DNA of 21,738 bases from the NCBI GenBank assembly GCA_036480335.1, contig JAZGGH010000095.1, positions 1-21,738 of the forward strand. The letters are read 5' to 3'. Shown here in pieces: positions 6,550-14,697 of this stretch. Under the pieces are notes generated by a model. The model was not told the DNA's origin, searched no databases, and was given only the letters and a program-made list of their open reading frames with translations. The first letter of the stretch is position 1; each line of letters opens with the position of its first letter. The stretch is from JAZGER01 sp036480335. Its GTDB lineage: Bacteria; Pseudomonadota; Gammaproteobacteria; DSM-19610. A program made the translations under genes and the position numbers.

Positions 6550-9360
6550 ATGGAAAAAACCTACAATCCACACGCTATAGAACAACACTGGTATGAAACC
6601 TGGGAAAGTCGGGGCTATTTTTCTCCCCAGGGCAAGGGTGATCCCTACTGCATTATGATTCCGCCGCCCAATGTAACCGGCAGTCTGCACATGGGGCATG
6701 CCTTTCAGGATACTCTGATGGATTCGCTGATTCGTTTTCATCGTATGCGCGGAAAAAATACGCTGTGGCAGGCGGGTAGCGATCATGCCGGGATTGCCAC
6801 ACAAATGGTGGTTGAGCGCCAGCTCGAAGCGGAAGGAAAAACCCGTCACGATCTGGGCCGTGAAAAATTTATCGAGCGTATCTGGAAATGGAAGGAAACT
6901 TCTGGCAACACCATCACCGGCCAGTTGCGGCGTATGGGTTCTTCTCTCGACTGGTCACATGAACGCTTTACCATGGATGACGGGCTGTCGGATGCAGTCG
7001 GTGAGGTATTTGTACAGCTCTACGAAGAAGGTTTGATCTATCGCGGTAAACGGCTGGTCAACTGGGATCCGGTGCTGCATACCGCAGTTTCAGATCTGGA
7101 AGTTCTCTCTAAAGAAGAAAACGGCCATCTCTGGCATATGCGTTATCCACTAACGAATGGTAGCGGCTATCTGGTTGTAGCTACCACTCGGCCAGAAACT
7201 CTGCTCGGTGATTGTGCCGTGGCAATCCATCCTGGCGATGAACGTTATAAACATTTGCTCGGCGAATTTGTTGAGCTGCCTCTCACCGGCCGAACCATTC
7301 CGATCATTGCAGATGACTATGTAGATCCTGACTTCGGTTCTGGCTGCGTAAAAATCACGCCCGCACATGACACCAATGACTACGCTGTCTGGACCCGCCA
7401 TCGTGATGAAAATGCCATCAGTCAACAGCCACATGGTGGCCTGATCAATATTTTTACCCTTAATGCTGCGGTGCGTGAAAACGAGGACGATGAAGGAACA
7501 TTAATCCCCTCTGCCTATAGTGGCATGGATCGTTTTGCAGCGCGCAAACAGATCATTGCCGATCTGGAAGCGGCTGAGCTGCTGGAGAAAATTGAAGACC
7601 ACAAACTGATGGTGCCGCGTGGTGATCGTTCCGGTTCGATCATCGAACCTTTTCTGACCGATCAGTGGTACGTCAAAGTTGCACCACTGGCAAAACCGGC
7701 CATTGAAGCAGTGGAGAATGGCAGCATTCGCTTTGTCCCTGATAACTGGAAAAACACCTATTACGAATGGATGCACAATATTCAGGACTGGTGTATCTCC
7801 CGACAGATCTGGTGGGGACACCGGATTCCGGCCTGGTATGACGACCAGGAAAATATCTATGTGGGGCGCAGCGAAGAGGAAGTCCGTGACAAACATAATC
7901 TGGCTGCTGATTATCCGCTGCGGCAGGATGAAGACGTGCTTGATACCTGGTTCAGTTCGGCGCTATGGCCGTTCTCAACCCTTGGCTGGCCAGAAGAAAC
8001 CGAGCGTCTTAACACCTTTTACCCGACCAGCGTACTGGTCACCGGCTTCGATATTATTTTCTTCTGGGTCGCGCGTATGATTATGATGGGTCTGAAATTC
8101 AAGGGTGAAGTGCCGTTCCGTGATATTTATATTCACGGCCTGGTACGTGATTCCCATGGCCAGAAAATGTCAAAATCGAAAGGCAATGTACTTGATCCGA
8201 TTGATTTGATTGACGGCATTACACTGGATGACCTGGTTGCCAAGCGCACCACAGGTATGATGCAGCCGCATCTTGCTGATAAAGTCACTAAACAGACGCG
8301 TAAGGATTTCCCCGATGGCATCCCTTCCTTTGGCACGGATGCGTTGCGCTTTACCTTTGCGGCAATGGCCTCGACTGGCCGGGATATCAATTTTGATATG
8401 GGGCGTATCGAAGGCTACCGTAATTTTTGCAACAAGCTCTGGAACGCAGCGCGTTATGTGTTGATGAATACTGAAGGCAAAGACTGCGGCATTGGTAGTG
8501 GCAATGTCGAACTATCCAGCGCCGATCGCTGGATTACCAGCCGTCTGCAGCAAACCGCGCATCAGGTTGCTGACGCCATCGAAAATTACCGCCTTGATCG
8601 TGCCTCACAGGCAATATATACCTTCGTCTGGGAAGATTATTGCGACTGGTATCTGGAGCTTTCAAAACCGGTACTGAACAATGACAACAGCAGTGATGCG
8701 GCCCTGCGTGGCACTCGCCAGACACTGATTACCGTCCTCGAAAGTCTGCTGCGCATTGCTCACCCGATTATTCCGTTCATTACGGAAGAAATCTGGCAAC
8801 GTGTTGCGCCACTGGCACACTGTGAAGGTGAGTCACTGATGTTACAGACCTTTCCGGACGAACAGGGTAAGGTTGATGAAAGTGCCATGGCCGATATGCA
8901 ATGGGTCAGAGAGTTCATCATGGGCATCCGTAAAATCCGTAGCGGCATGAATATCCCCCCAGGCAAGCCCTTGCCTGTTCTGTTACAAAATGGCAATGAC
9001 AGTGATACCGCAAGACTGGAAAGCAATCGGCACTACCTGATATCGCTGGCTCGCCTGGAATCTATCACCTTGCTTGGCAACGAAGAGGCACCCGATTCAG
9101 CCACTGCTCTGGTTGGGAATTTGAAAATCCTCATCCCGATGGCAGGATTAATCGACAAAGAGATTGAAATAAAACGTCTCAACAAGGCCATTATCGATAC
9201 AGGCAAAGAAGTTGCACGCATTGAAGGTAAATTGAACAATAAGAATTTTGTCGATAAAGCGCCAGCGGCCGTCGTCGACAAGGAAAAAGCAAAACTGAAT
9301 GGGGCTCAAACAACCCTAAGCAATCTTCAGGAACAGTTGCAACGGATTGAGAATTTATAG
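6550..9360 (+). CDS. valS: Valyl-tRNA synthetase
   Basis: A class I aminoacyl-tRNA synthetase that charges tRNA-Val and edits misactivated threonine. The protein has 936 residues, close to the 951 of E. coli. The class I signatures are at 47-50 (HMGH, inside PPPNVTGSLHMGH) and 539-543 (KMSKS). The CP1 editing domain lies between them, with TTRPETLLGD and the aspartate region GSGCVKITPAHDTNDY. The anticodon-binding domain follows (WNAARYVLMN onward), then the ValS-specific C-terminal coiled coil (about 870-936, IKRLNKAIIDTGKEVARIEGK). It faces the tRNA-Ser gene tail to tail with 20 bp between them and no clear terminator. holC-valS adjacency is interrupted by three genes. Confidence 0.98.
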   Translation: MEKTYNPHAIEQHWYETWESRGYFSPQGKGDPYCIMIPPPNVTGSLHMGHAFQDTLMDSLIRFHRMRGKNTLWQAGSDHAGIATQMVVERQLEAEGKTRHDLGREKFIERIWKWKETSGNTITGQLRRMGSSLDWSHERFTMDDGLSDAVGEVFVQLYEEGLIYRGKRLVNWDPVLHTAVSDLEVLSKEENGHLWHMRYPLTNGSGYLVVATTRPETLLGDCAVAIHPGDERYKHLLGEFVELPLTGRTIPIIADDYVDPDFGSGCVKITPAHDTNDYAVWTRHRDENAISQQPHGGLINIFTLNAAVRENEDDEGTLIPSAYSGMDRFAARKQIIADLEAAELLEKIEDHKLMVPRGDRSGSIIEPFLTDQWYVKVAPLAKPAIEAVENGSIRFVPDNWKNTYYEWMHNIQDWCISRQIWWGHRIPAWYDDQENIYVGRSEEEVRDKHNLAADYPLRQDEDVLDTWFSSALWPFSTLGWPEETERLNTFYPTSVLVTGFDIIFFWVARMIMMGLKFKGEVPFRDIYIHGLVRDSHGQKMSKSKGNVLDPIDLIDGITLDDLVAKRTTGMMQPHLADKVTKQTRKDFPDGIPSFGTDALRFTFAAMASTGRDINFDMGRIEGYRNFCNKLWNAARYVLMNTEGKDCGIGSGNVELSSADRWITSRLQQTAHQVADAIENYRLDRASQAIYTFVWEDYCDWYLELSKPVLNNDNSSDAALRGTRQTLITVLESLLRIAHPIIPFITEEIWQRVAPLAHCEGESLMLQTFPDEQGKVDESAMADMQWVREFIMGIRKIRSGMNIPPGKPLPVLLQNGNDSDTARLESNRHYLISLARLESITLLGNEEAPDSATALVGNLKILIPMAGLIDKEIEIKRLNKAIIDTGKEVARIEGKLNNKNFVDKAPAAVVDKEKAKLNGAQTTLSNLQEQLQRIENL

Positions 9361-9380
9361 TCGAGAAAAAATAAAATAGG

Positions 9381-9471
9381 TGGTGGAGAAGGAGGGATTC
9401 GAACCCTCGATGGGCTATTAACCCATACTCCCTTAGCAGGGGAGCGCCTTCAGCCGCTCGGCCACTTCTCC
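9381..9471 (-). tRNA. tRNA-Ser (anticodon GCT)
   Basis: On the minus strand the gene begins GGAGAAGTGGCCGAG and ends CTTCTCCACCA, with the CCA encoded. The acceptor stem GGAGAAG/CTTCTCC pairs fully. The anticodon arm CTCCC-CTGCTAA-GGGAG places GCT at 9435-9437, reading AGC/AGU codons. A long variable arm (about 20 nt, TATGGGTTAATAGCCCAT type) and the T-arm GAGGG-TTCGAAT-CCCTC identify a class II serine tRNA. The discriminator base is A rather than the G seen in the E. coli serine tRNAs. It sits just downstream of csrA, the usual gammaproteobacterial arrangement. Confidence 0.97.
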
Positions 9472-9528
9472 AGTCAGGCGTAGGATACCGGTGAAGCAGT
9501 TGAAGGTAAAGAAGCTTTTGCCAAAAGC

Positions 9529-9717
9529 CTATTCAACGGATGTATGTTGCTCTTCTTCCCTTTTGATACGATCGTAAATTTCTTCACGATGAACGGCGAT
9601 TTCGCGTGGAGCATTAACACCGATACGCACCTGGTTACCTTTCACACCCAGTACAGTAACAGTGACATCATCGCCAATCATGAGGGTTTCTCCTACCCTT
9701 CGAGTCAATATTAACAT
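9529..9717 (-). CDS. csrA: Carbon storage regulator CsrA (RsmA)
   Basis: CsrA is a dimeric RNA-binding protein that binds GGA motifs in mRNA leaders and controls carbon flux, motility and biofilm formation. The 62-residue product has the conserved MLILTRRVGE start, with L4 and R6 in one RNA-binding face, and V42 and R44 in PREIAVHREE forming the other. The C-terminal helix ends in a charged tail (RIKREEEQHTSVE). A strong AAGGAGA ribosome site (9727-9733 on the plus strand) precedes the ATG; it contains GGA, so autoregulation is possible. It lies between lysC and tRNA-Ser, its standard place in this class. Confidence 0.98.
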   Translation of the reverse strand: MLILTRRVGETLMIGDDVTVTVLGVKGNQVRIGVNAPREIAVHREEIYDRIKREEEQHTSVE

Positions 9718-9773
9718 TTGTTGTTTTCTCCTTTCTCTGTTCGCTTCATTGCAATCAGACGCAGTGAATATTC

Positions 9774-9790
9774 AGGAACCAAAGATTCCT
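9774..9790 (-). promoter_or_regulatory. Hairpin with GGA in the csrA leader
   Basis: In the csrA sense strand AGGAATC-TTT-GGTTCCT can fold into a seven-pair stem (one U-G) with a three-base loop, about 57 nt upstream of the ATG. Together with the GGA in the ribosome site this gives two GGA motifs, as in leaders known to bind CsrA. Here the GGA is in the stem, so binding is only a possibility. Confidence 0.3.
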
Positions 9791-9839
9791 TGAGTAACCT
9801 GATATGAGTGTTTTCGGCCACGCATATCAAAACTAAACC

Positions 9840-9885
9840 GTTTAATAACAGCCTGTATTTATCCTTAGTAAACAGGCTATTAAAC
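9840..9885 (-). terminator. Stem-loop after lysC
   Basis: GTTTAATA-(ACA)-GCCTGT at 9840-9856 pairs with ACAGGCTATTAAAC at 9872-9885: 14 base pairs with a three-base bulge and a 15-nt loop. It begins 33 bp downstream of the lysC stop and precedes the csrA leader. There is no strong U-run after it on the lysC strand, so it may act as a weak terminator, an mRNA 3'-end stabiliser or a repeat element. Confidence 0.5.
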
Positions 9886-9918
9886 TGCTTCCCTTATGAT
9901 TCCAGCTCCTGCCAGCCA

Positions 9919-11139
9919 TCATTCTTCTGCCAAATCAAATACTTCGTGCAGGGCGCGCACACCCAGCTCCAGATATTTTTCATCAACCACAACCGACACC
10001 TTGATTTCTGATGTCGATATCATGCGTATATTTATGCCTTCATTGGCCAGTGTTTCGAACATGGTAGATGCGATACCCGCGTGTGAACGCATACCCACAC
10101 CCACCAGAGATATTTTGACAATTTTCGTGTCACCAGACACTTCTTCAGCGCCCAGTGACTTAGCTGTATCCTGCAGAATTCCCAGCGCCTTCTCATATTC
10201 ATTGCGGTTAACCGTAAAGGTAAAATCCGTCGTCTTACCATCCGAAGCAGTATTCTGAATAATCATATCTACTTCTATATTGCCATCGGCGATCGGCCCG
10301 AGAATTTTGTGAGCAACACCGGGCTGGTCTGGCACACCCAGCACGGTCAGTTTTGCTTCATCGCGGTTAAAGGCAATGCCTGAAATCAACGCTTCTTCCA
10401 TTCCTTCTTCCTCATAGGTAATCAGTGTTCCCGGACCCTCTTCAAAACTCGAAAGAACACGCAATGGCACATTGTATTTACCCGCGAATTCAACTGCGCG
10501 GATCTGCAATACCCTGGAACCCAGGCTGGCCATTTCCAGCATTTCTTCGAAGGTGATTCGGTCCAGACGTCGCGCCTCGGAGACTACACGGGGATCTGTT
10601 GTATAGACGCCATCAACATCGGTAAAAATCTGGCATTCATCCGCCTTCAGTACCGCCGCCAGCGCCACAGCCGTTGTATCTGAGCCGCCTCTGCCAAGGG
10701 TAGTAATATGGCCATGTTCGTTGACCCCCTGAAAACCGGCAACAACGACAACCTTGCCAAGATCAAGGTCACGCTGAACAGCCTCCGCTTCTATCGAACG
10801 AATACGCGCCTTGTTGTGTACCTCATCGGTTTGAATTGAAACCTGACTGCCTGTATATGAACAGGCCGGAACGCCAATGCTATGCAGCGCCATACTCAGC
10901 AGGGCAATGGTGGTTTGTTCACCGGTAGCAAGTAAAACATCCAGCTCACGTGGTACCGGCGTTGCAGACATGGCATCGGCCAACGTCAACAAGCGGTTGG
11001 TTTCACCGCTCATCGCAGAAACGACGACGACAATCTGGTCGCCCCGCTCACGGTATTGAGAGATTTTTTTGGCGACCACAGAAATACGCTCGGGTGTGCC
11101 TATTGATGTACCACCGTATTTTTGAACAATAAGCGCCAT
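9919..11139 (-). CDS. lysC: Aspartate kinase, monofunctional, with two ACT domains
   Basis: It phosphorylates aspartate, the first step to lysine, threonine, methionine and diaminopimelate. From the ATG at 11139 the protein has 406 residues. ALIVQKYGGTS opens the kinase domain with the KYGGTS signature. GRGGSDTTAVALAAVL and FTDVDGVYTTDPR are the substrate and nucleotide elements, and two C-terminal ACT domains (about 265-330 and 345-406, e.g. VLGVPDQPGVAHKIL and SLVGVGMRSHAGIAS) would bind the feedback effectors. The start at 11139 is preferred over 11166 because AAGGAT lies just upstream and family members start with MALIVQKYGG. The order alaS-lysC-csrA is conserved in gammaproteobacteria. 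Which amino acid inhibits it cannot be read from the sequence. Confidence 0.96.
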   Translation of the reverse strand: MALIVQKYGGTSIGTPERISVVAKKISQYRERGDQIVVVVSAMSGETNRLLTLADAMSATPVPRELDVLLATGEQTTIALLSMALHSIGVPACSYTGSQVSIQTDEVHNKARIRSIEAEAVQRDLDLGKVVVVAGFQGVNEHGHITTLGRGGSDTTAVALAAVLKADECQIFTDVDGVYTTDPRVVSEARRLDRITFEEMLEMASLGSRVLQIRAVEFAGKYNVPLRVLSSFEEGPGTLITYEEEGMEEALISGIAFNRDEAKLTVLGVPDQPGVAHKILGPIADGNIEVDMIIQNTASDGKTTDFTFTVNRNEYEKALGILQDTAKSLGAEEVSGDTKIVKISLVGVGMRSHAGIASTMFETLANEGINIRMISTSEIKVSVVVDEKYLELGVRALHEVFDLAEE

Positions 11140-11427
11140 AACATCCTTGTCTAGAAGGGTATACAAATATCCTGTGGCTGATTAAACTATAAAACGCCGT
11201 TGGAAAAAACTGTTTTTTTCAAATAGCGCCATGATTAATGAATTCTCTGTACAATCGAGGATTATATATCCGACTATTTATCAGTATGCCTATACACTCA
11301 TCTATGGTCACGGGTTTCCACGGTACAAACTACGGCCTTGTTGAATCCTTTTGCTACACTTGATCCAAAACACTATCGATCTGGCTGCTTGCAATCAGCT
11401 TGTACCATCCGTGCAGAACATCCGATA

Positions 11428-14034
11428 CTATTTATGAAGCTGCTCCGCAACCCAGCCGCTAACAGAGGCTAGTGCAGTATCTAAATGTTCTGGTTGTGAT
11501 CCGCCAGCCTGCGCCATATCAGGTCGACCGCCACCTTTTCCACCGACCTGTTTAGCAACATGCTTGACCAGATCACCGGCCTTGATATGTTTACTTTCGG
11601 CCTTGCTGACGCCGGCAATCAACGTCACCTTGCCGCCATTCTCTGCGCCCAGGATTACGGCTGATGCACCCAGTTTGTTTTTAAGCTGGTCGACAGTCTC
11701 GCGCAATGTCTTAACATCCGCACCATCCATACGCACCGCCAACACCTGAATACCGCCAATATCTACAGCCTGGGTAATCAGATCATTGCCCTGGCTACTG
11801 GCCAATTTTGCCTTGAGCGCATCCAGCTCTTTTTCAAGCTTGCTAGTTTTCTCCGTCAACTGGGCTACCTTGTTACTGACACTGCCTCGATCAACATGCA
11901 GCACATCGGCAACACGATCCAGACTGATCTCCAGCGTATTCACATATTCAAGTGCGGCCTGCCCGGTAACGGCTTCGATGCGCCGGATACCGGATGCAGT
12001 GCCGGTTTCAGAGACCACTTTCAACAGACCAATATCTCCAGCGCGTGCGGCATGCGTACCGCCACATAACTCCACTGAAAAATCTCCGACAGATAGTACC
12101 CGGACTTCATCGCCATACTTTTCACCGAACAACGCCATAGCACCCGCTTCCATGGCCTGATCAACCGGCATGACACGTGTAATAACTTCTTCATTGATCC
12201 TGATCCGGTTATTCACCAGGGTTTCAATCTGCGACAGTTGTTCCTGATTAACAGGTTCAAAATGGGAGAAGTCAAAACGCAGTTTTTCATCGTCGACCAG
12301 TGAACCTTTCTGCTGCACATGGTCACCCAGCACCTGCCTGAGCGCAGCATGCAATAAATGGGTTGCGGTATGATTCAGGCGAATAGCGTTGCGGCGGTTT
12401 TCATTAACAGCGACCGTTAAAACATCGCCCACACTCAGCTCACCGGTTTGTAACTTACCGAAATGCAGGATTACCTGATCCCCCTGCTTACGGGTATCTG
12501 CGACCAGAAAGCTGATCTGCCCTGCGGAGAGAATACCGGTATCACCGACCTGACCACCCGACTCTGCATAGCAAGGGGTTTTGTCCAGCACGACAATCCC
12601 TTCCTCGCCTGCGGCCAGAGAATCCACCTTGTCCTGACCTTGATATAATGCGGTTACTCTGGCCTTATCCGATAATTGCTCGTAACCGGTAAACTCACAG
12701 ACCCCATCAACATCAATCGACTCCGGTGCCTCGGCGCTAAAATGGCTGGCAGCACGCGCACGTGAACGCTGCTGTTCCATCTCGGCATCAAAACCGGCCT
12801 TGTCGATGTTTAACTGACGCTCTCTGGCAATGTCTGCCGTCAGGTCATAGGGGAAACCATAGGTGTCATACAATTTAAATGCTGTCTCACCTGGAATCTC
12901 CTTGCCCGTAAGTGAGGCAATGGCCTCTTCCAGCACTTTCATGCCATGACCAAGCGTTTCAGCAAAGCGTTGCTCTTCCTGTTTTAAAACTCGCTGCACC
13001 TGTGATTGCTGTTTAACAAGCTCCGGATAAGCATCACCCATCACTTCTGCCAGTGGCGCGACGAGTTGATGGAAAAAATTGTCAGGCATCGCCAGTTTGT
13101 GTCCATGTCGAATCGCACGACGAATAATGCGTCGCAACACATAGCCACGGCCTTCATTTGATGGAATAACGCCATCAACAACCAGAAAAGCACAGGATCG
13201 AATATGGTCTGCAATGACGCACAACGATTTGTTATTCAGGTCATCGGTCGATGCTAGCCGTGCGGCCGCCTTGATCAAATGCTGAAACAGGTCAATGTCG
13301 TAGTTATTATGCACACCCTGCAATATCGCCGCGAGGCGTTCCAGCCCCATACCCGTATCAACCGACGGTCTAGGCAAAGGTGTCAGCTCACCCTGCTCAT
13401 TGCGATTGTACTGCATGAAAACGAGGTTCCAGATTTCGATATAACGATCACCCTCTTCATTTGGCGTACCTGGCGGACCACCTTCGACATCAGGGCCATG
13501 ATCATAAAATATTTCTGAACAGGGACCACAGGGGCCAGTATCTCCCATCGACCAAAAATTATCCTTCGCGCCGATACGCGAAAGCCGCTCAGGATCAACA
13601 CCGATATCCTTTAACCAGATATCCGCAGCCTCATCATCTTCCTCAAAAATGGTCACCCACAATTTTTCTGCCGGCAGGCCAATTTCTTCCGTCAGGTATT
13701 GCCAGGCAAAATGAATCGCCTCACGCTTGAAATAGTCACCAAAGCTAAAATTTCCGAGCATTTCAAAAAATGTATGGTGTCTGGCGGTATAACCGACATT
13801 TTCCAGGTCATTATGCTTACCGCCAGCACGTACACAGCATTGACTGCTGACCGCACGGGCATTAGAACGTTTTTCGTGGCCGAGAAAAACTTCCTTAAAC
13901 TGCACCATACCGGCATTGGTAAACAGCAGAGTTGGGTCATTCGCTGGCACAAGCGGGCTCGAAGGAACGATTTCATGATGATGTCGATGAAAATAATCGA
14001 GAAATGATTGTCTGATTTTAGCGCTACTGGTCAT
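11428..14034 (-). CDS. alaS: Alanyl-tRNA synthetase
   Basis: A class II synthetase that charges tRNA-Ala, with editing of serine and glycine. From the ATG at 14034 the product has 868 residues (E. coli 876). The catalytic domain starts SSAKIRQSFLDYFHRH and includes NDPTLLFTNAGMVQFK (motif 1 region), RHHTFFEMLGNFSFGDYFK (motif 2) and PSVDTGMGLERLAAIL (motif 3). The editing domain has the zinc ligands HTATHLLH and the ELCGGTHA motif, and the C-terminal domain ends with the glycine-rich GGKGGGRPDMAQAGG. An open frame extends 31 codons upstream to an ATG at 14127, but that part resembles no family member. Neither start has a good ribosome site. It lies between recX and lysC. Confidence 0.97.
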   Translation of the reverse strand: MTSSAKIRQSFLDYFHRHHHEIVPSSPLVPANDPTLLFTNAGMVQFKEVFLGHEKRSNARAVSSQCCVRAGGKHNDLENVGYTARHHTFFEMLGNFSFGDYFKREAIHFAWQYLTEEIGLPAEKLWVTIFEEDDEAADIWLKDIGVDPERLSRIGAKDNFWSMGDTGPCGPCSEIFYDHGPDVEGGPPGTPNEEGDRYIEIWNLVFMQYNRNEQGELTPLPRPSVDTGMGLERLAAILQGVHNNYDIDLFQHLIKAAARLASTDDLNNKSLCVIADHIRSCAFLVVDGVIPSNEGRGYVLRRIIRRAIRHGHKLAMPDNFFHQLVAPLAEVMGDAYPELVKQQSQVQRVLKQEEQRFAETLGHGMKVLEEAIASLTGKEIPGETAFKLYDTYGFPYDLTADIARERQLNIDKAGFDAEMEQQRSRARAASHFSAEAPESIDVDGVCEFTGYEQLSDKARVTALYQGQDKVDSLAAGEEGIVVLDKTPCYAESGGQVGDTGILSAGQISFLVADTRKQGDQVILHFGKLQTGELSVGDVLTVAVNENRRNAIRLNHTATHLLHAALRQVLGDHVQQKGSLVDDEKLRFDFSHFEPVNQEQLSQIETLVNNRIRINEEVITRVMPVDQAMEAGAMALFGEKYGDEVRVLSVGDFSVELCGGTHAARAGDIGLLKVVSETGTASGIRRIEAVTGQAALEYVNTLEISLDRVADVLHVDRGSVSNKVAQLTEKTSKLEKELDALKAKLASSQGNDLITQAVDIGGIQVLAVRMDGADVKTLRETVDQLKNKLGASAVILGAENGGKVTLIAGVSKAESKHIKAGDLVKHVAKQVGGKGGGRPDMAQAGGSQPEHLDTALASVSGWVAEQLHK

Positions 14035-14135
14035 GGGCATGAAGATTAAGGATAGAGGACGGAAATTACAATCTAATGACTGCAAATAACGGCTATTTTT
14101 ATTGAAAACCTTAGGAATTCTGGCCATTCTCTCAG

Positions 14136-14157
14136 ACCAGGCTGCTAAAAGCAGGTC
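14136..14157. other. Imperfect hairpin between recX and alaS
   Basis: GAC and CTGC pair with GCAG and GTC around a TAAAA loop, with a four-base bulge on one side. It lies just after the recX stop and about 100 bp before the likely alaS start. It could slow transcription out of recX or be an alaS control site (E. coli AlaRS represses its own gene at a palindrome). There is no U-run. Confidence 0.25.
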
Positions 14158-14166
14158 AACGGGCAG

Positions 14167-14634
14167 CTATTTTTGTTGAGCTTCGGTCTGAGTCAATGCC
14201 TGACGAATCTGTTCGCTGCTGAAACCCCGTTGATTCAGGAAACGTGACTGCCGGGCTCTTTCTTCGTAGCTATCAGGAAACTGTTTACCAAAACGTTTTT
14301 TACGAACCTGTATCGCACGGATATTCCAGGGCATGTCTGCAGCCTCCTGATCAAGCTCAGACTGACAATCTGTAATCCCGCGTTCATTCAATTCTATGCG
14401 GATTTTAACCGGACCAATCCCTCTGGATGCCCGACTATGCACATACATTTCTGTATATCGCTGCTCATTCAGATAATTATCCTGGCGCAATTGCTCCAGT
14501 GCCTGAGTAATCATCTCTAATTTATAGCCTCGGAGAACAAGCTTGTTGCTCAGTTCTCGTCGGCTATGCTCACGGCGCGCTAGCAAACCTAGCCCGCGCT
14601 GGTAAATATCTGCCAGGGTTGATTCTGCCTTAAT
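14167..14634 (-). CDS. recX: RecA regulator RecX, probable non-ATG start
   Basis: RecX binds RecA filaments and limits RecA activity. The conserved part LLARREHSRRELSNKLVLRGY, the NYLNEQRYTEMYVHSRASRGIGPVKIRIEL core and the QSRFLNQRGFSSEQI end are typical tandem three-helix RecX repeats. A TTG at 14586 would give 139 residues but start inside the first helix. The frame stays open upstream to a TAA at 14638-14640. An ATT at 14634, with AAAAGGAT six bases before it, would give 155 residues, near the family length (E. coli 166), so this start is chosen here; AUU is a rare initiator known from infC. It follows recA by about 60 bp and is probably expressed by read-through from the recA promoter. 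Function is confident; the start is not. Confidence 0.85.
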   Translation of the reverse strand: MKAESTLADIYQRGLGLLARREHSRRELSNKLVLRGYKLEMITQALEQLRQDNYLNEQRYTEMYVHSRASRGIGPVKIRIELNERGITDCQSELDQEAADMPWNIRAIQVRKKRFGKQFPDSYEERARQSRFLNQRGFSSEQIRQALTQTEAQQK

Positions 14635-14637
14635 AGG

Positions 14638-14697
14638 TTAATCCTTTTGAATAGAGTCAACAACAGGCTGAGCAGTATCAATACTGACTAAATCCAT
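14638..14697 (-). other. Short ORF opening at the recA stop, in frame with recX
   Basis: The recA stop codon is followed at once by ATG (TAAATG). The frame from that ATG runs 19 codons (MDLVSIDTAQ...) to TAA at 14638-14640 and is the same frame as recX, whose conserved part resumes directly after. It could be a coupled leader peptide, the original recX N-terminus cut by a nonsense change, or chance. It contains CAGTAT-TG-ATACTG, a palindrome with a two-base centre. Confidence 0.35.

Noticed and set aside
6151..6849. Long open frame on the minus strand (232 codons) across the MAPEG and valS start
   Set aside because: It is antisense to two clear genes and has no recognisable protein features; typical of shadow frames in coding DNA.
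14034..14127. 31-codon N-terminal extension of alaS to the ATG at 14127
   Set aside because: The extra residues do not resemble AlaRS, and the family begins at the ATG near 14034 (SSAKIRQSFLDYF). No good ribosome site supports the longer form.
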